DNA of 64,000 bases from Zygosaccharomyces rouxii (taxonomy: Eukaryota; Ascomycota; Saccharomycetes; Saccharomycetales; Saccharomycetaceae): positions 248,001 through 312,000 of the forward strand of contig NC_012994.1 of the NCBI RefSeq assembly GCF_000026365.1. The letters run 5' to 3'. Positions 47,966 to 56,607 of the stretch are shown here, piece after piece (the first letter of the stretch is position 1; every line of letters begins with the position of its first letter). The notes under the pieces are model-generated. The model was not told where the DNA came from. It searched no databases and was given only the letters and a program-made list of their open reading frames with translations. A program made the translations under genes and the position numbers.

Positions 47966-48331
47966 TCATACATAATCCGTTATTTCAACTTCTTCGACTG
48001 TTAAGTTTTTCATTAATTTCTCACTTTGATTGCTTATGTATTGATTTACATCGACTTGTTGAATGGTTAAATTGGAGTAAGGAAATCCAACCAGCGGAAA
48101 ATCCTTGCCCTTGATAACAGACCATAAATTTTGGAACCTTTTCAAGACTTCAATATTGACGCCTCTGTTCAAAGACCATTGCAGGAAAACTTTTTCACAT
48201 TTGTCAATAGCTTTTTGTGAGAGTTGTTCATCTCTTGCAATTAATTGGTATTGACTACCAAGCGTTAAGGATTGATCAGGAGGTAAAACCCCCAGGTCTT
48301 GTAAATTATCAATCACAAATTTCAAATCCAT
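47966..48331 (-). CDS. uncharacterised 121-residue protein
   Basis: A small, soluble, mixed-charge protein starting MDLKFVIDNLQDLGVLPPDQ. It is predicted largely helical; FQNLWSVIKGKDFPLVGFPY and a C-terminal LTVEEVEITDYV are the most distinctive parts. No membrane segment, signal peptide or cysteine pattern. It starts with a proper ATG and has its own upstream spacer (170 bases to the HGT1-like gene stop). I do not recognise a family or an S. cerevisiae counterpart at this place, although a rapidly evolving small complex subunit could be missed by eye. Confidence 0.7.
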   Translation of the reverse strand: MDLKFVIDNLQDLGVLPPDQSLTLGSQYQLIARDEQLSQKAIDKCEKVFLQWSLNRGVNIEVLKRFQNLWSVIKGKDFPLVGFPYSNLTIQQVDVNQYISNQSEKLMKNLTVEEVEITDYV

Positions 48332-48501
48332 TGATAATATGACCGTTGAAAAATCATTACAGAGAGGTAAACTATTTAAGATTAATTTAACCTGAAAAAG
48401 AAGGAAAGGAAGAATAGTGAACGGTTGAAGTTTGTTTGTTGTTTTTCGCTAACGTTAATTTTTTTCTTTTTTTTTCACTTTTTCGCCTTGAGATACATTC
48501 G

Positions 48502-50217
48502 TTACTCGGACAACGAGGTGGAATTAGGATTAGATTTTGCAACTTCTTCTAGGCCAGTTACCGAACCTTTTTCGGAGTCGTCCTTAGGTGAAATTCTATC
48601 TGAATCTCCGGTATCTTCAACGTGTTCCAAATCAGTCTTGTGCATTTCTTGATCGAATTTACTTGCACTTGGTATGGTTGGAACCCAACTGTGAGTCTTC
48701 CAAGCGGGTATATGAGCTTCCCACATTTGATCAATCTCTTCTAAAGTCTTACCCTTAGTTTCAGGGAACAGTAAAAAAGTATTAATTGTTAATGCGACAC
48801 AAAAGACACCAAACATAATATAAGTCTTCCAAGTCAAATTTTTGAAAGCGGAAGGAACAAATAACGCCAGCGCAAAATTAAAGATCCAGTTAACTGCTGT
48901 ACAAAGACCTGAACCTTTAGCTCTTTCCGTATTGTTGAAAATTTCAGCACAGTAAATCCAAATGCAAACACCCCAGGTTGGTGCGTATGAACAAACAAAT
49001 AAATAGGAGCAGGCAATAACTCCATTGGCGGCAGGTTTATTTGATTGAGGAATTGCAATTCTAACCGTCTCATCTCCTTCAAATCCATGGGGGTAAGGAT
49101 CTGAATAAGTAGCCAATAAACCACCAACCGCAAATAACCATGCACACATAAGTAAGCCGCCGATAAGTAAAACAGGTCTTCTACCACATTTATCCATTAA
49201 GAAGAGTGCAGGAATAGTCATAACGACATTCAAAACGTATTGAATAGAACCCGAAACCAAAACGGCACCACCCTTGAAACCAGCCATCGTGAAGATGTAA
49301 ACGATGTAATACATCATGACGTTCATACCGCACATTTGCTGCCACATTTGTGCCATCATACCGACCATGGTCTTTACTCTTGTCTTTGGTCTAAATAGAT
49401 CCTTTAGTTGGAAGGCCTCGGCTTCTTTATCGATTTCCACTTGTTCTCTAATTTCTTCTAATTGAATCATAACTTGTTCATTTTCTCTATTACCCTTTGC
49501 AGCAACTCTAATTACAATATCTTCAGCTTCTTCCCAATAATCATGCAATGCCAACCAACGTGGTGATTCAGGTAAGAAAAAAACTGCAATTAACAGACAA
49601 GCTCCTGGTACCAGCTCAATACCCCAAGTTAATCTAAATGAACCTGCACCATTAATAAAATGAGCACCATAACCAATGAAAAATAATATCATAATACCTA
49701 GAGTAACAGAAAATTGGAAAAGACCACCAATAGCACCTCTAATCTTTGGAGGTGCTATTTCAGAACAGTAAACAGGTGCAACACTAGAACCAAATCCAAT
49801 ACCCAGACCTGAAACGACACGACCTACACAAAGCATTGCTAAATCTTGAGAAGCACATTGTAAAACAGCACCAATCATCCAAAATATTGCACAAAGGTGA
49901 AGCGAAACTCTTCTGCCAAAATTATCAGAAAAATATGGTGCAATTAATGACGCAACAAATGAACCTGCTGGCATACATGCTGTAATACCACCTTGTTCAG
50001 TGGGACCCGGCGTACCAAAATATTCTTTATAACCATCAGTACCGATCATAGATGACATTGAAGAAACGTCAAAACCAAACATTAGACCAGATATACATGA
50101 AGTAAACCCAATCACAAAAATATTGTATATTTTTGGGAACTTATCATATATGGTCACCCTGTAATTGATTCTTTTACCCATCAGGGCACATCCTATTTGT
50201 TTTTTATCTATCTTCAT
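48502..50217 (-). CDS. HGT1-like high-affinity glucose/hexose transporter
   Basis: A 571-residue sugar porter with twelve membrane segments. The motifs of the family are present: DNFGRRVSLHLCAIFW, GRVVSGLGIGFGSSVAPVYCSEIAPPKIRG, PESPRWLALHDYWEEAE, MDKCGRRPVLL and PETKGKTLEEIDQMWE. It resembles Kluyveromyces lactis Hgt1 and related fungal high-affinity transporters more than the S. cerevisiae Hxt group, and is not expected at this position in S. cerevisiae. The C-terminal 60 residues are a cytosolic tail rich in Asp, Glu and Ser. A transport function for glucose is inferred from family. Confidence 0.9.
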   Translation of the reverse strand: MKIDKKQIGCALMGKRINYRVTIYDKFPKIYNIFVIGFTSCISGLMFGFDVSSMSSMIGTDGYKEYFGTPGPTEQGGITACMPAGSFVASLIAPYFSDNFGRRVSLHLCAIFWMIGAVLQCASQDLAMLCVGRVVSGLGIGFGSSVAPVYCSEIAPPKIRGAIGGLFQFSVTLGIMILFFIGYGAHFINGAGSFRLTWGIELVPGACLLIAVFFLPESPRWLALHDYWEEAEDIVIRVAAKGNRENEQVMIQLEEIREQVEIDKEAEAFQLKDLFRPKTRVKTMVGMMAQMWQQMCGMNVMMYYIVYIFTMAGFKGGAVLVSGSIQYVLNVVMTIPALFLMDKCGRRPVLLIGGLLMCAWLFAVGGLLATYSDPYPHGFEGDETVRIAIPQSNKPAANGVIACSYLFVCSYAPTWGVCIWIYCAEIFNNTERAKGSGLCTAVNWIFNFALALFVPSAFKNLTWKTYIMFGVFCVALTINTFLLFPETKGKTLEEIDQMWEAHIPAWKTHSWVPTIPSASKFDQEMHKTDLEHVEDTGDSDRISPKDDSEKGSVTGLEEVAKSNPNSTSLSE

Positions 50218-51149
50218 CGTTCTTGAAAAATCAGACCCGCCGATGTAGTATTGTCTATTTGTTTGTTGATAAAGAAAAAAGACAAAGATAATTAAATGAG
50301 AAAATATTTAGTCATTCGGGAAAAACTTCAAGACCATTAACAACTAACTATCCTTTTATATTCCTGTTTTCCTGCTTCTATGATACCTCCTTCTCACCCT
50401 CCCACGTAACACAATTTTACAATTCTTTTCTGAAAGCGGGTTGCTTTCCGTATATCATTTTTGGCTTTACTTACTTGCATTCATTAATTGATTCCCTATC
50501 CCCAATAACAACAATAATTAACTGTCGACACGAATAGTTCCAAGTTACGTATTTTCTTCATCTCCTCCTTTCCGCCTTAATGTCTAGGTCTCAGTGAACA
50601 ACCGCTTTCGTCTACGGCAGACTCCTTGCCGCGTCATGAAGGAAAGAATCTGCTGTGCGGCTGCGGGGTGGAAAATATTCCCACAGGATATCGGAACATG
50701 TTGAAGCGTTGAAAAGTAGTCATCCGGAGAATCGGAATTGTTTCATGATCGAAGAAACCGCCGTACCAATGCAGGAGTGCGGGGAATACTTGCAGGAAAA
50801 ATGTTAATAGTACTTTTCCTTTACCCCACAAAATATTTCCCCTTCTGGAAAGGTATGCGCCGTGCGGTGCACGGGTGGATGTACTCCGGGATGACGCTAT
50901 TCGAAGTTGGCGGACTAGTGTTGTCCGTGGAATACGTCATTTATGCTGGCTGTTCGATAGGACCTCTAGAATGATGAAATGCCAAACACAATGAAACGCG
51001 GGGTAGGATCGGAGAGAGGGGAGGAAGTGATAAGCCTCTTTTCTTCATCCCACCGTCCGCCATTCTTGATTCCGGTGCTGCGGTCCCTCTTTCTTCTATT
51101 CTATGCTTCCTTTTTTTCGAGATCACGGGGCATTAGAAAGGTAGTTGAA
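50218..51149. promoter_or_regulatory. upstream region of the HGT1-like transporter
   Basis: At 932 bases this is the longest gene-free stretch. It carries four CGGANNA matches, the core for the glucose repressor Rgt1 (50692-50698, 50725-50731, 50912-50918 on the plus strand; 50883-50889 on the minus strand), 475-700 bases upstream of the transporter ATG, together with T-rich tracts. YCR016W ends at its right edge. Short frames within it are not credible genes. Confidence 0.45.
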
Positions 51150-52019
51150 TTAAAATGCGTCATCGTTAAATCTCTTTAGCTCTATGAGAGGCTCGACTTG
51201 CCATAATTTCAGCAATTCTTGGCTTCTTTTGACAACACGTTTATCCGGTGGTGTCAATTCATCCTCTTCTTTCTTTTTCTCTTCTTTTTCTTTCATATCG
51301 TCTTCCTTGGTGTCATGCTCTTTGGCATCATCCTCTTTAGTAACTTCTTGCTCTTCCTCCCCTTCGACGATTCTTCTCATTTTTTCGTCTTGTTGATCAA
51401 TGTACTCGTTCCATTGGCTGACGTTTGCTTTACAAACAGCTGTAACACGATCTTTAATTGCAGGACTTTTCAATTCTTTGAAATATGACAATAGTAGTTC
51501 GTCATATTCAACTGGGATTTCTTCTGCGTTGAAAAAATGTTTAATTAACCAATTCTGCTTTTGTTTGGAAAATTTCCAAATATCAATAACTTCTGACTCT
51601 GAGGAATTGTCATCGTCATCCTGATCGTCGTTGTTAAATTTTTCCGAATAATTATTCCTTACGTTGGTTAATGAACTCAATGAATCCGGCAAATTCTTTG
51701 GATTAACTTTGTTCAAATAAAATTCGATCAAGTATCTTAATTGATCCTTAAGCACATTTTGTTTTCTTGCATCTCTCTCTTCTCTAGGTAACTTTTCCTT
51801 CTTTTTATCACTCTTAGTTTTTTTATTCGAAGGTAAATCGGTATCTTCACGATCTTCTCCTCTAATAATTTTCTGCTTTTGTTTTTTAGTCAATGATCCC
51901 GTTGCCAAATGGGTTGTGATATTCAACGGATCATCTTCTTCTTCATTGGCATTTGTTGAGTCTCGTTGTTGATTCTTTTTAATAGTAATTCTTTTCCAAG
52001 CGGGGACATGTTCTGACAT
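51150..52019 (-). CDS. nucleolar protein of the YCR016W family, likely in ribosome biogenesis
   Basis: A 289-residue protein, the length of S. cerevisiae YCR016W (290). MSEHVPAWKRITIKKNQ is the conserved start. Basic low-complexity sequence (50-95) precedes a helical domain containing WKFSKQKQNWLIKHFF (about 148-163); a Lys/Glu-rich charged run near 225-255 and KRSQELLKLWQ near the end complete the protein. The S. cerevisiae protein localises to the nucleolus; exact function unknown. The promoter carries a PAC array and an RRPE, strengthening assignment to the ribosome-biogenesis regulon. Confidence 0.92.
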   Translation of the reverse strand: MSEHVPAWKRITIKKNQQRDSTNANEEEDDPLNITTHLATGSLTKKQKQKIIRGEDREDTDLPSNKKTKSDKKKEKLPREERDARKQNVLKDQLRYLIEFYLNKVNPKNLPDSLSSLTNVRNNYSEKFNNDDQDDDDNSSESEVIDIWKFSKQKQNWLIKHFFNAEEIPVEYDELLLSYFKELKSPAIKDRVTAVCKANVSQWNEYIDQQDEKMRRIVEGEEEQEVTKEDDAKEHDTKEDDMKEKEEKKKEEDELTPPDKRVVKRSQELLKLWQVEPLIELKRFNDDAF

Positions 52020-52108
52020 GTTCGAGAGATGATTATAAGTTGCAGTTGCTGTGTTAACGGTAGCGATTCTTTTAATCCAAAGATGTCTTTAGTCCTCAGT
52101 TCAACCCG

Positions 52109-52200
52109 CTCATCTCATCTCATCTCATCTCATCTTAGCTCAATTTAAATTTTCCTGTCTTGTTATTCCACCTCCTGGGAATGGAAAAATTTTTTTTTCA
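52109..52200 (-). promoter_or_regulatory. PAC array and RRPE upstream of YCR016W
   Basis: Read on the minus strand, five overlapping GATGAG cores form a 5-base-period tandem array (plus-strand CTCAT repeat, 52109-52135), 90-115 bases before the ATG. A TGAAAA...ATTTTT sequence, the RRPE pattern, lies at 52184-52200. PAC and RRPE together mark ribosome-biogenesis genes in yeasts. Confidence 0.7.
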
Positions 52201-52550
52201 AAGCACCCATACCTACAGAAGACAACACTTCAGCGGCTAATGTGTCATGTGATATGTAAGGTGAAAACGGAAGTGGATAAAGTATTGACGAAGCTTGATT
52301 CTTGCATTCCATTGAATTCACATTTTAAAATTCTAATTCATTGGTTCTCTAAGCTAAAGAAGCTCATATTTATATTCTAAATCCTATTGATTACTTTGTT
52401 TTTAAATAATGGCTTAAGGGAATAATTACACCAAGCACCCAAACTTAAAATTAAAGGAAGGAGAAACTACGGGAGGAAAACAAACCTACTTTTACGTAGA
52501 AAATGATACTTTTAAAAGGATTTGGAAAAATTCAAAAAAAGAAAAAAGTC

Positions 52551-52634
52551 TGGAGGATGCGAGGTTCGAACTCGCGCGGACAACCGTCCAACAGATCTTA
52601 AGTCTGCCGCCTTAGACCACTCGGCCAACCCTCC
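52551..52634 (-). tRNA. tRNA-Leu (UAA), copy 1
   Basis: An 84-base tRNA with a long variable arm, as expected for leucine. The acceptor starts GGAGGGTTGG and ends GCATCCTCCA on the minus strand. The anticodon loop ACTTAAGA gives anticodon UAA. The T arm GCGAGTTCGAACCTCGC is perfect. No intron is present. CAAGTTAC precedes the 5' end. Confidence 0.96.
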
Positions 52635-53349
52635 TAAGTAACTTGATATTGGTTCAATCTTTATTCTATTTACACATACTAACAAGAAAATTTTGGCGGT
52701 TATGCGGACAAATAGCCTAGAAACTCGTTCTTGGAGTTGATCAAGAATCAATTTAAATCTTGGGGACCATATCCCAATGATTGGGAAGAAGTATAATGGA
52801 ACACCTGTGATGCATGAATAAGTAAACGATATCATTCGATTTTACAATTGACCTAAAGTAAAATATGTAAGTTCTTGAAGTTGATTGAAACATGTGTTGA
52901 AAATCACCTTTTTTCGTTTACCAAAGGGTATCAGAATCTTGGGCTGAGCCAGGTCAATTAACAGATAAGGATACGGACCTGTCAAGCTTAGACGCCAAGA
53001 TCAAATCAAAAACATTGCAAATGAAAATACCCGCTAAAATTCCCAGCACAGACAGTGATTGGACATCCGATGAACTAATTCTCAATATTCGAAGAAGCGC
53101 CTAATTGTATATAAGTCATGATCAATGTGAATTTTCGTAAGACATATGAACTCCAAGATAAGCTAAAGAAAATATTCTAATGACAGGAATTTTATCATGA
53201 AAAGCCAACGATAATGATAGAGAGTAAGAGTTGCAGATATCAAAAGTCAGAAGCGTTATGGGAGCAGAGTTACAAGAACTAGTTGTAACAGGTAGCAAGA
53301 GAAACTATAATTTTTAACTCAGCATAATCCAAAAAATAGAAAAAATATC
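52635..53349. other. spacer between the two tRNA-Leu genes with a coding-like relic
   Basis: This 715-base stretch holds, at about 52899-53103 on the plus strand, a 68-codon open frame with a protein-like composition (VSESWAEPGQLTDKDTDLS and later SDWTSDELILNIRRSA before TAA) but no ATG at its start and no TACTAAC branch site ahead. It is probably a decayed gene end. Nothing else is evident. Confidence 0.45.
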
Positions 53350-53433
53350 TGGAGGATGCGAGGTTCGAACTCGCGCGGACAACCGTCCAACAGATCTTAA
53401 GTCTGCCGCCTTAGACCACTCGGCCAACCCTCC
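53350..53433 (-). tRNA. tRNA-Leu (UAA), copy 2
   Basis: The second tRNA-Leu(UAA), 84 bases and apparently identical in sequence to the copy at 52551-52634, on the same strand 715 bases away. The 5' flank is also similar (CAAGTTACT before the mature end), so the duplication extends slightly beyond the mature tRNA. A T-run terminator lies beyond 53343. Confidence 0.96.
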
Positions 53434-53559
53434 TTAGTAACTTGTTGTGACGGCTCTTAAAGGGAAGAAGTACAAGTAAAACAGGATATGCTTATTTTCT
53501 CGTTACAAACGAATTTTTGAATTAGCAGTATAAAAAGGTCAAACTTTATCCTGTTACAT

Positions 53560-53726
53560 CTCCTTTCGCCATTTCTAGTTCTGTTTAAAGAAACCACCTC
53601 AAGTGCTCAATCGGGTCAGTGTGTTTCTAAGGATTCTGAGGACCATTTACTCTCAACTTGGTCCCTTAACCAGCTTACCCCAATTGTCGTTGATGATTGT
53701 AGCATAGAAAAAAAATTCTTACACCA
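53560..53726 (+). ncRNA. candidate snoRNA upstream of CTO1, possible snR33 counterpart
   Basis: A TATAAAAA box at 53529-53536 lies far (about 330 bases) from the CTO1 ATG, with no reading frame between, suggesting a separate RNA. Local stems are present: AGAAAC with GTTTCT (53589-53594 and 53622-53627) and GGACCA with TGGTCC (53640-53645 and 53659-53664). TTACACCA ends near 53726, consistent with an ACA box three bases from the 3' end. In S. cerevisiae the H/ACA snoRNA SNR33 sits, to my memory, just upstream of YCR015C on the same strand. Boundaries and identity are uncertain. Confidence 0.3.
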
Positions 53727-53864
53727 GTTTGAGTCGGTCCCATGTTGAAGGGAAATTTTTCAAATTTTTCTTCTTTTGTCCTACGTGGGATTGATATAGA
53801 AGTGTGTAAACATTTATCGTCAACTTGTCAGTGTATATCTACTCTTAAAAGGATTTACACAACC

Positions 53865-54785
53865 ATGAATAACGTGATAATAGCAGACTTTGACGAGACT
53901 GTCACGAACAGGGATACTACATGTATAGTAGGGCAGTTACCATACACTTTAGATCCTAAATTAAAACCTGCTTGGTCACACTTTGTCGACGTTTATTATG
54001 AACACTATAAAAAATTTCAATCAAACATTAATAGCAGGGTTTTACCACTATTACCACTAGGGAAGGAGACTGTTATTACAGATACCAATTTTACGCAACT
54101 TTTCCATGCGGAAGTTGACTTCCAAACAAGTAAAAGGCTTCTTGAATTGTCTAGCACTACTGAGATTGAATCTCGTAATGTGTTCAAAGGAGTAAAGCAT
54201 GAACAGGTTCGTTCATTTGTGGAAAACAATCTTCAAGGTGCTGATTCACTTTTAAGACCAGGTTTTTCGAATTTCATCTCTTTAGTACCAAAAGATAACT
54301 TTCACGTTGTGTCCGTAAATTGGTCACCAGAATTCATTAGACATGTTATTGGTGATGAAAAGATTCATCCACATCACATTGCATGCAATAATCTAATCTC
54401 TGACGGTGATGAGTATACTGGTCAGTTTACCAATGACTTATTGACAGGATCAGATAAAATTAAGGTAATTCAGCAAATTTTGTCATATTATGACAGTAAA
54501 GAAAGTGATCATTGTCTATGGTATGTAGGCGATAGCGATACTGATCTATTAAGTGTGCTTTTCCCCAATATCAACGGTGTCTTACTGATTGATCCAATTA
54601 AAGAATCCAAAAAATTTCAGAAGCTTACTGTTCAATTATTAGGGTTACCTCAGAAAGAGATGGATGAATTTGCTCACGATTCATCTCTAGGTTGGTATAC
54701 CTGTTGTACAAAGCAAGGTGGGAAAACTGTCTATATAGTCAAATCGTGGAATGATTTACAAAGATTAATTTTTGGAGAAAATTGA
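53865..54785 (+). CDS. CTO1: Cto1-like haloacid dehalogenase-type phosphatase (YCR015C)
   Basis: A 306-residue HAD-superfamily protein (S. cerevisiae YCR015C is 317). Motif I is IIADFDETVTNRD (residues 5-17), with the two aspartates of the nucleophile and acid/base. VVSVNWSPEFIRH is the probable motif II region, and YVGDSDTDLLSVL (about 221-233) is motif IV. Substrate unknown; S. cerevisiae CTO1 is linked to cold tolerance. The frame is open to an ATG at 53742, adding 41 residues, but the conserved motif I sits at the very start of the shorter form and the upstream part overlaps the putative RNA spacer, so I chose 53865. Convergent with the next gene, 8 bases apart. Confidence 0.85.
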   Translation: MNNVIIADFDETVTNRDTTCIVGQLPYTLDPKLKPAWSHFVDVYYEHYKKFQSNINSRVLPLLPLGKETVITDTNFTQLFHAEVDFQTSKRLLELSSTTEIESRNVFKGVKHEQVRSFVENNLQGADSLLRPGFSNFISLVPKDNFHVVSVNWSPEFIRHVIGDEKIHPHHIACNNLISDGDEYTGQFTNDLLTGSDKIKVIQQILSYYDSKESDHCLWYVGDSDTDLLSVLFPNINGVLLIDPIKESKKFQKLTVQLLGLPQKEMDEFAHDSSLGWYTCCTKQGGKTVYIVKSWNDLQRLIFGEN

Positions 54786-54793
54786 AATGCTTA

Positions 54794-56305
54794 TTAAGTT
54801 TTGTAATTAGATGCGTTATCATGATCGGCGGTAACTTCATACTGCTCGTAGACGTATTTATCTAAGATTTGAGCAATAACTGCTTCGAGGTCATTTAATT
54901 CAATAACATACATTTTCACTCTAGATTGGGGTAGTTCTCTACCAATATTCTCATAAAATCCTATTATTTGATCATAAAGACCATTATGGAATTCTAATTG
55001 TGAATCATTCATAATGTTGCGTTCCTTAGCCTCTTTTAAGGGCATCAATTCTTTGTTACGAATATATTTTCTCACATTACTTAGGATTCTTTGCTGATTT
55101 TTCCTTACTGTGGTATCGTATTGCTTGGAGGCTACTTTGATTGATCCACCTTTACTGATGTAATCTAATAGCTTTCTGTTGTTTTGAACCCAGCTGAATT
55201 TACCTTTGAGCATGTAATCAATAATGGTGAAAACTTCTGCCATAGTAACAAAAGTTTTCCAAGCTCGAGAGGTTTTATGACATCGTTTTTTCCTTCTGCT
55301 ATTTAAACCTTTGTCGTCCAATCGCTCATCTGTCTCTGGTAGATAACGAGAAAATGCATGTAAATCAATCAAATTACTACCGAAGGTGAAGTCAAAATTA
55401 TCGTCAAATATCCCATACTTGATGTAAAATTTCCCACAATTAAATTTGTAAGAAAATTGGAACGTGGTATTGAAAAAGGATCCCAATTTGCGCTGGAAAT
55501 TGTTAGAGAGAGTTTGGATGAAAGCACAAACATTAACGACGTCATTACATCCTTCTTTGCTTGAAGAAAAATCTACTTCCAGCGGGAAAAATCTTCTCAC
55601 GCCCTCAGAGCTCATAGGTATTATCTTTGACAGTGTACGTCTACGAACGATTCTTTCCAGTGTAATATTTTCACAGAGACCCATTAAATTATCATGGGTA
55701 CACAATAAATGTTTTATTGACAGCGGCACTGAATAGAATATTACCTGCGGCTCAGTTAACATTTTTTTAACATCTTCTTCAGGGTCCACTTGCACTTGTT
55801 GTCCTTGACCTTCGAGCGGTATGGGCACTTCTACCACATCAAACCTATAAAATCCGCCTCCGGCTGAAGGTGGATTATCAATCCAATATTCTTCAGATTC
55901 AGTTCCAGAATCTGTAAATTGAGAATCATCGCTTGACGAATTCACAACACTGTGCAAGAATAAAAATTGTTTTAACTTATGAGCGGGCATTTGCTCCAAA
56001 TTTTTATCCAATTCCAACACTTCTTCAAATTGTGGTAAACAGCAATCATCTGGGGATTGCAGTACTTCTGGCGCTTCATTAAATGGAAGTTCTGTGAAAC
56101 ATGATTGATCAAACGAAAATGAATTTGTATTTGAATGCGTCCTCCTAGTAGGTAGTTCCAATTCCTCAAAAACGTCTGTCGTCAGTACCGGTGTGCTCGT
56201 ATTCCAAAATATCTGATCGGCATTTGCAGCATTTGCAACGGTACTGGGCCTACAGATACTATTTTGTCTATTTTGTCTATGAGAGCTATTACGAGAAATC
56301 TTCAT
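54794..56305 (-). CDS. unrecognised 503-residue protein
   Basis: No family is recognised. The start ATG is at 56303-56305 (MKISRNSSHRQNRQN); the frame is open four codons further up but only from TTG. Residues 1-190 are Asn/Ser/Glu-rich and likely disordered, including a run of acidic serine patches (VNSSSDDSQFTDSGTESEE). Residues 200-340 appear globular, and 340-490 is a helical, lysine-rich region (KTFVTMAEVFTIIDYMLKGK, LLDYISKGGSIKVASKQYD, LSNVRKYIRNKELMPLKE). No membrane span, signal peptide or zinc motif is seen. It lies between CTO1 (convergent, 8 bases) and POL4 (divergent, 302 bases), a place where S. cerevisiae has no gene to my knowledge. A nuclear or regulatory protein is only a guess. 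Confidence 0.85.
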   Translation of the reverse strand: MKISRNSSHRQNRQNSICRPSTVANAANADQIFWNTSTPVLTTDVFEELELPTRRTHSNTNSFSFDQSCFTELPFNEAPEVLQSPDDCCLPQFEEVLELDKNLEQMPAHKLKQFLFLHSVVNSSSDDSQFTDSGTESEEYWIDNPPSAGGGFYRFDVVEVPIPLEGQGQQVQVDPEEDVKKMLTEPQVIFYSVPLSIKHLLCTHDNLMGLCENITLERIVRRRTLSKIIPMSSEGVRRFFPLEVDFSSSKEGCNDVVNVCAFIQTLSNNFQRKLGSFFNTTFQFSYKFNCGKFYIKYGIFDDNFDFTFGSNLIDLHAFSRYLPETDERLDDKGLNSRRKKRCHKTSRAWKTFVTMAEVFTIIDYMLKGKFSWVQNNRKLLDYISKGGSIKVASKQYDTTVRKNQQRILSNVRKYIRNKELMPLKEAKERNIMNDSQLEFHNGLYDQIIGFYENIGRELPQSRVKMYVIELNDLEAVIAQILDKYVYEQYEVTADHDNASNYKT

Positions 56306-56607
56306 GCAGCTGAACAAGAAGGAAACAGCTATTTATTACTATTTTCTTATTGCTCTGGCAAAATAATAAAAAAAAACAGCTGCATTCACCCCAAAAAATA
56401 CTGGTATCATAGTTTCAAATAAATATCCTCTCTACATCCTTTTTTATTGATCTATAAATTTTAGTTTTTTGAATACCATACTTTTTGTGACGCGGCTGTA
56501 GCGCATGAAAGATGACAATCAGTTATCGTAAAGTCCGATGAGCTTCAAGTTCAAAAGAAGGCAGAGGAAAAGAGACTTGAACTCATGATTTGAAAACACA
56601 AGAGAGC

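Noticed and set aside
53742..53864. 41-residue N-terminal extension of CTO1
   Set aside because: Could encode a mitochondrial presequence, but HAD motif I sits at the start of the shorter form, the S. cerevisiae length fits it, and the region next to the possible RNA looks non-coding.
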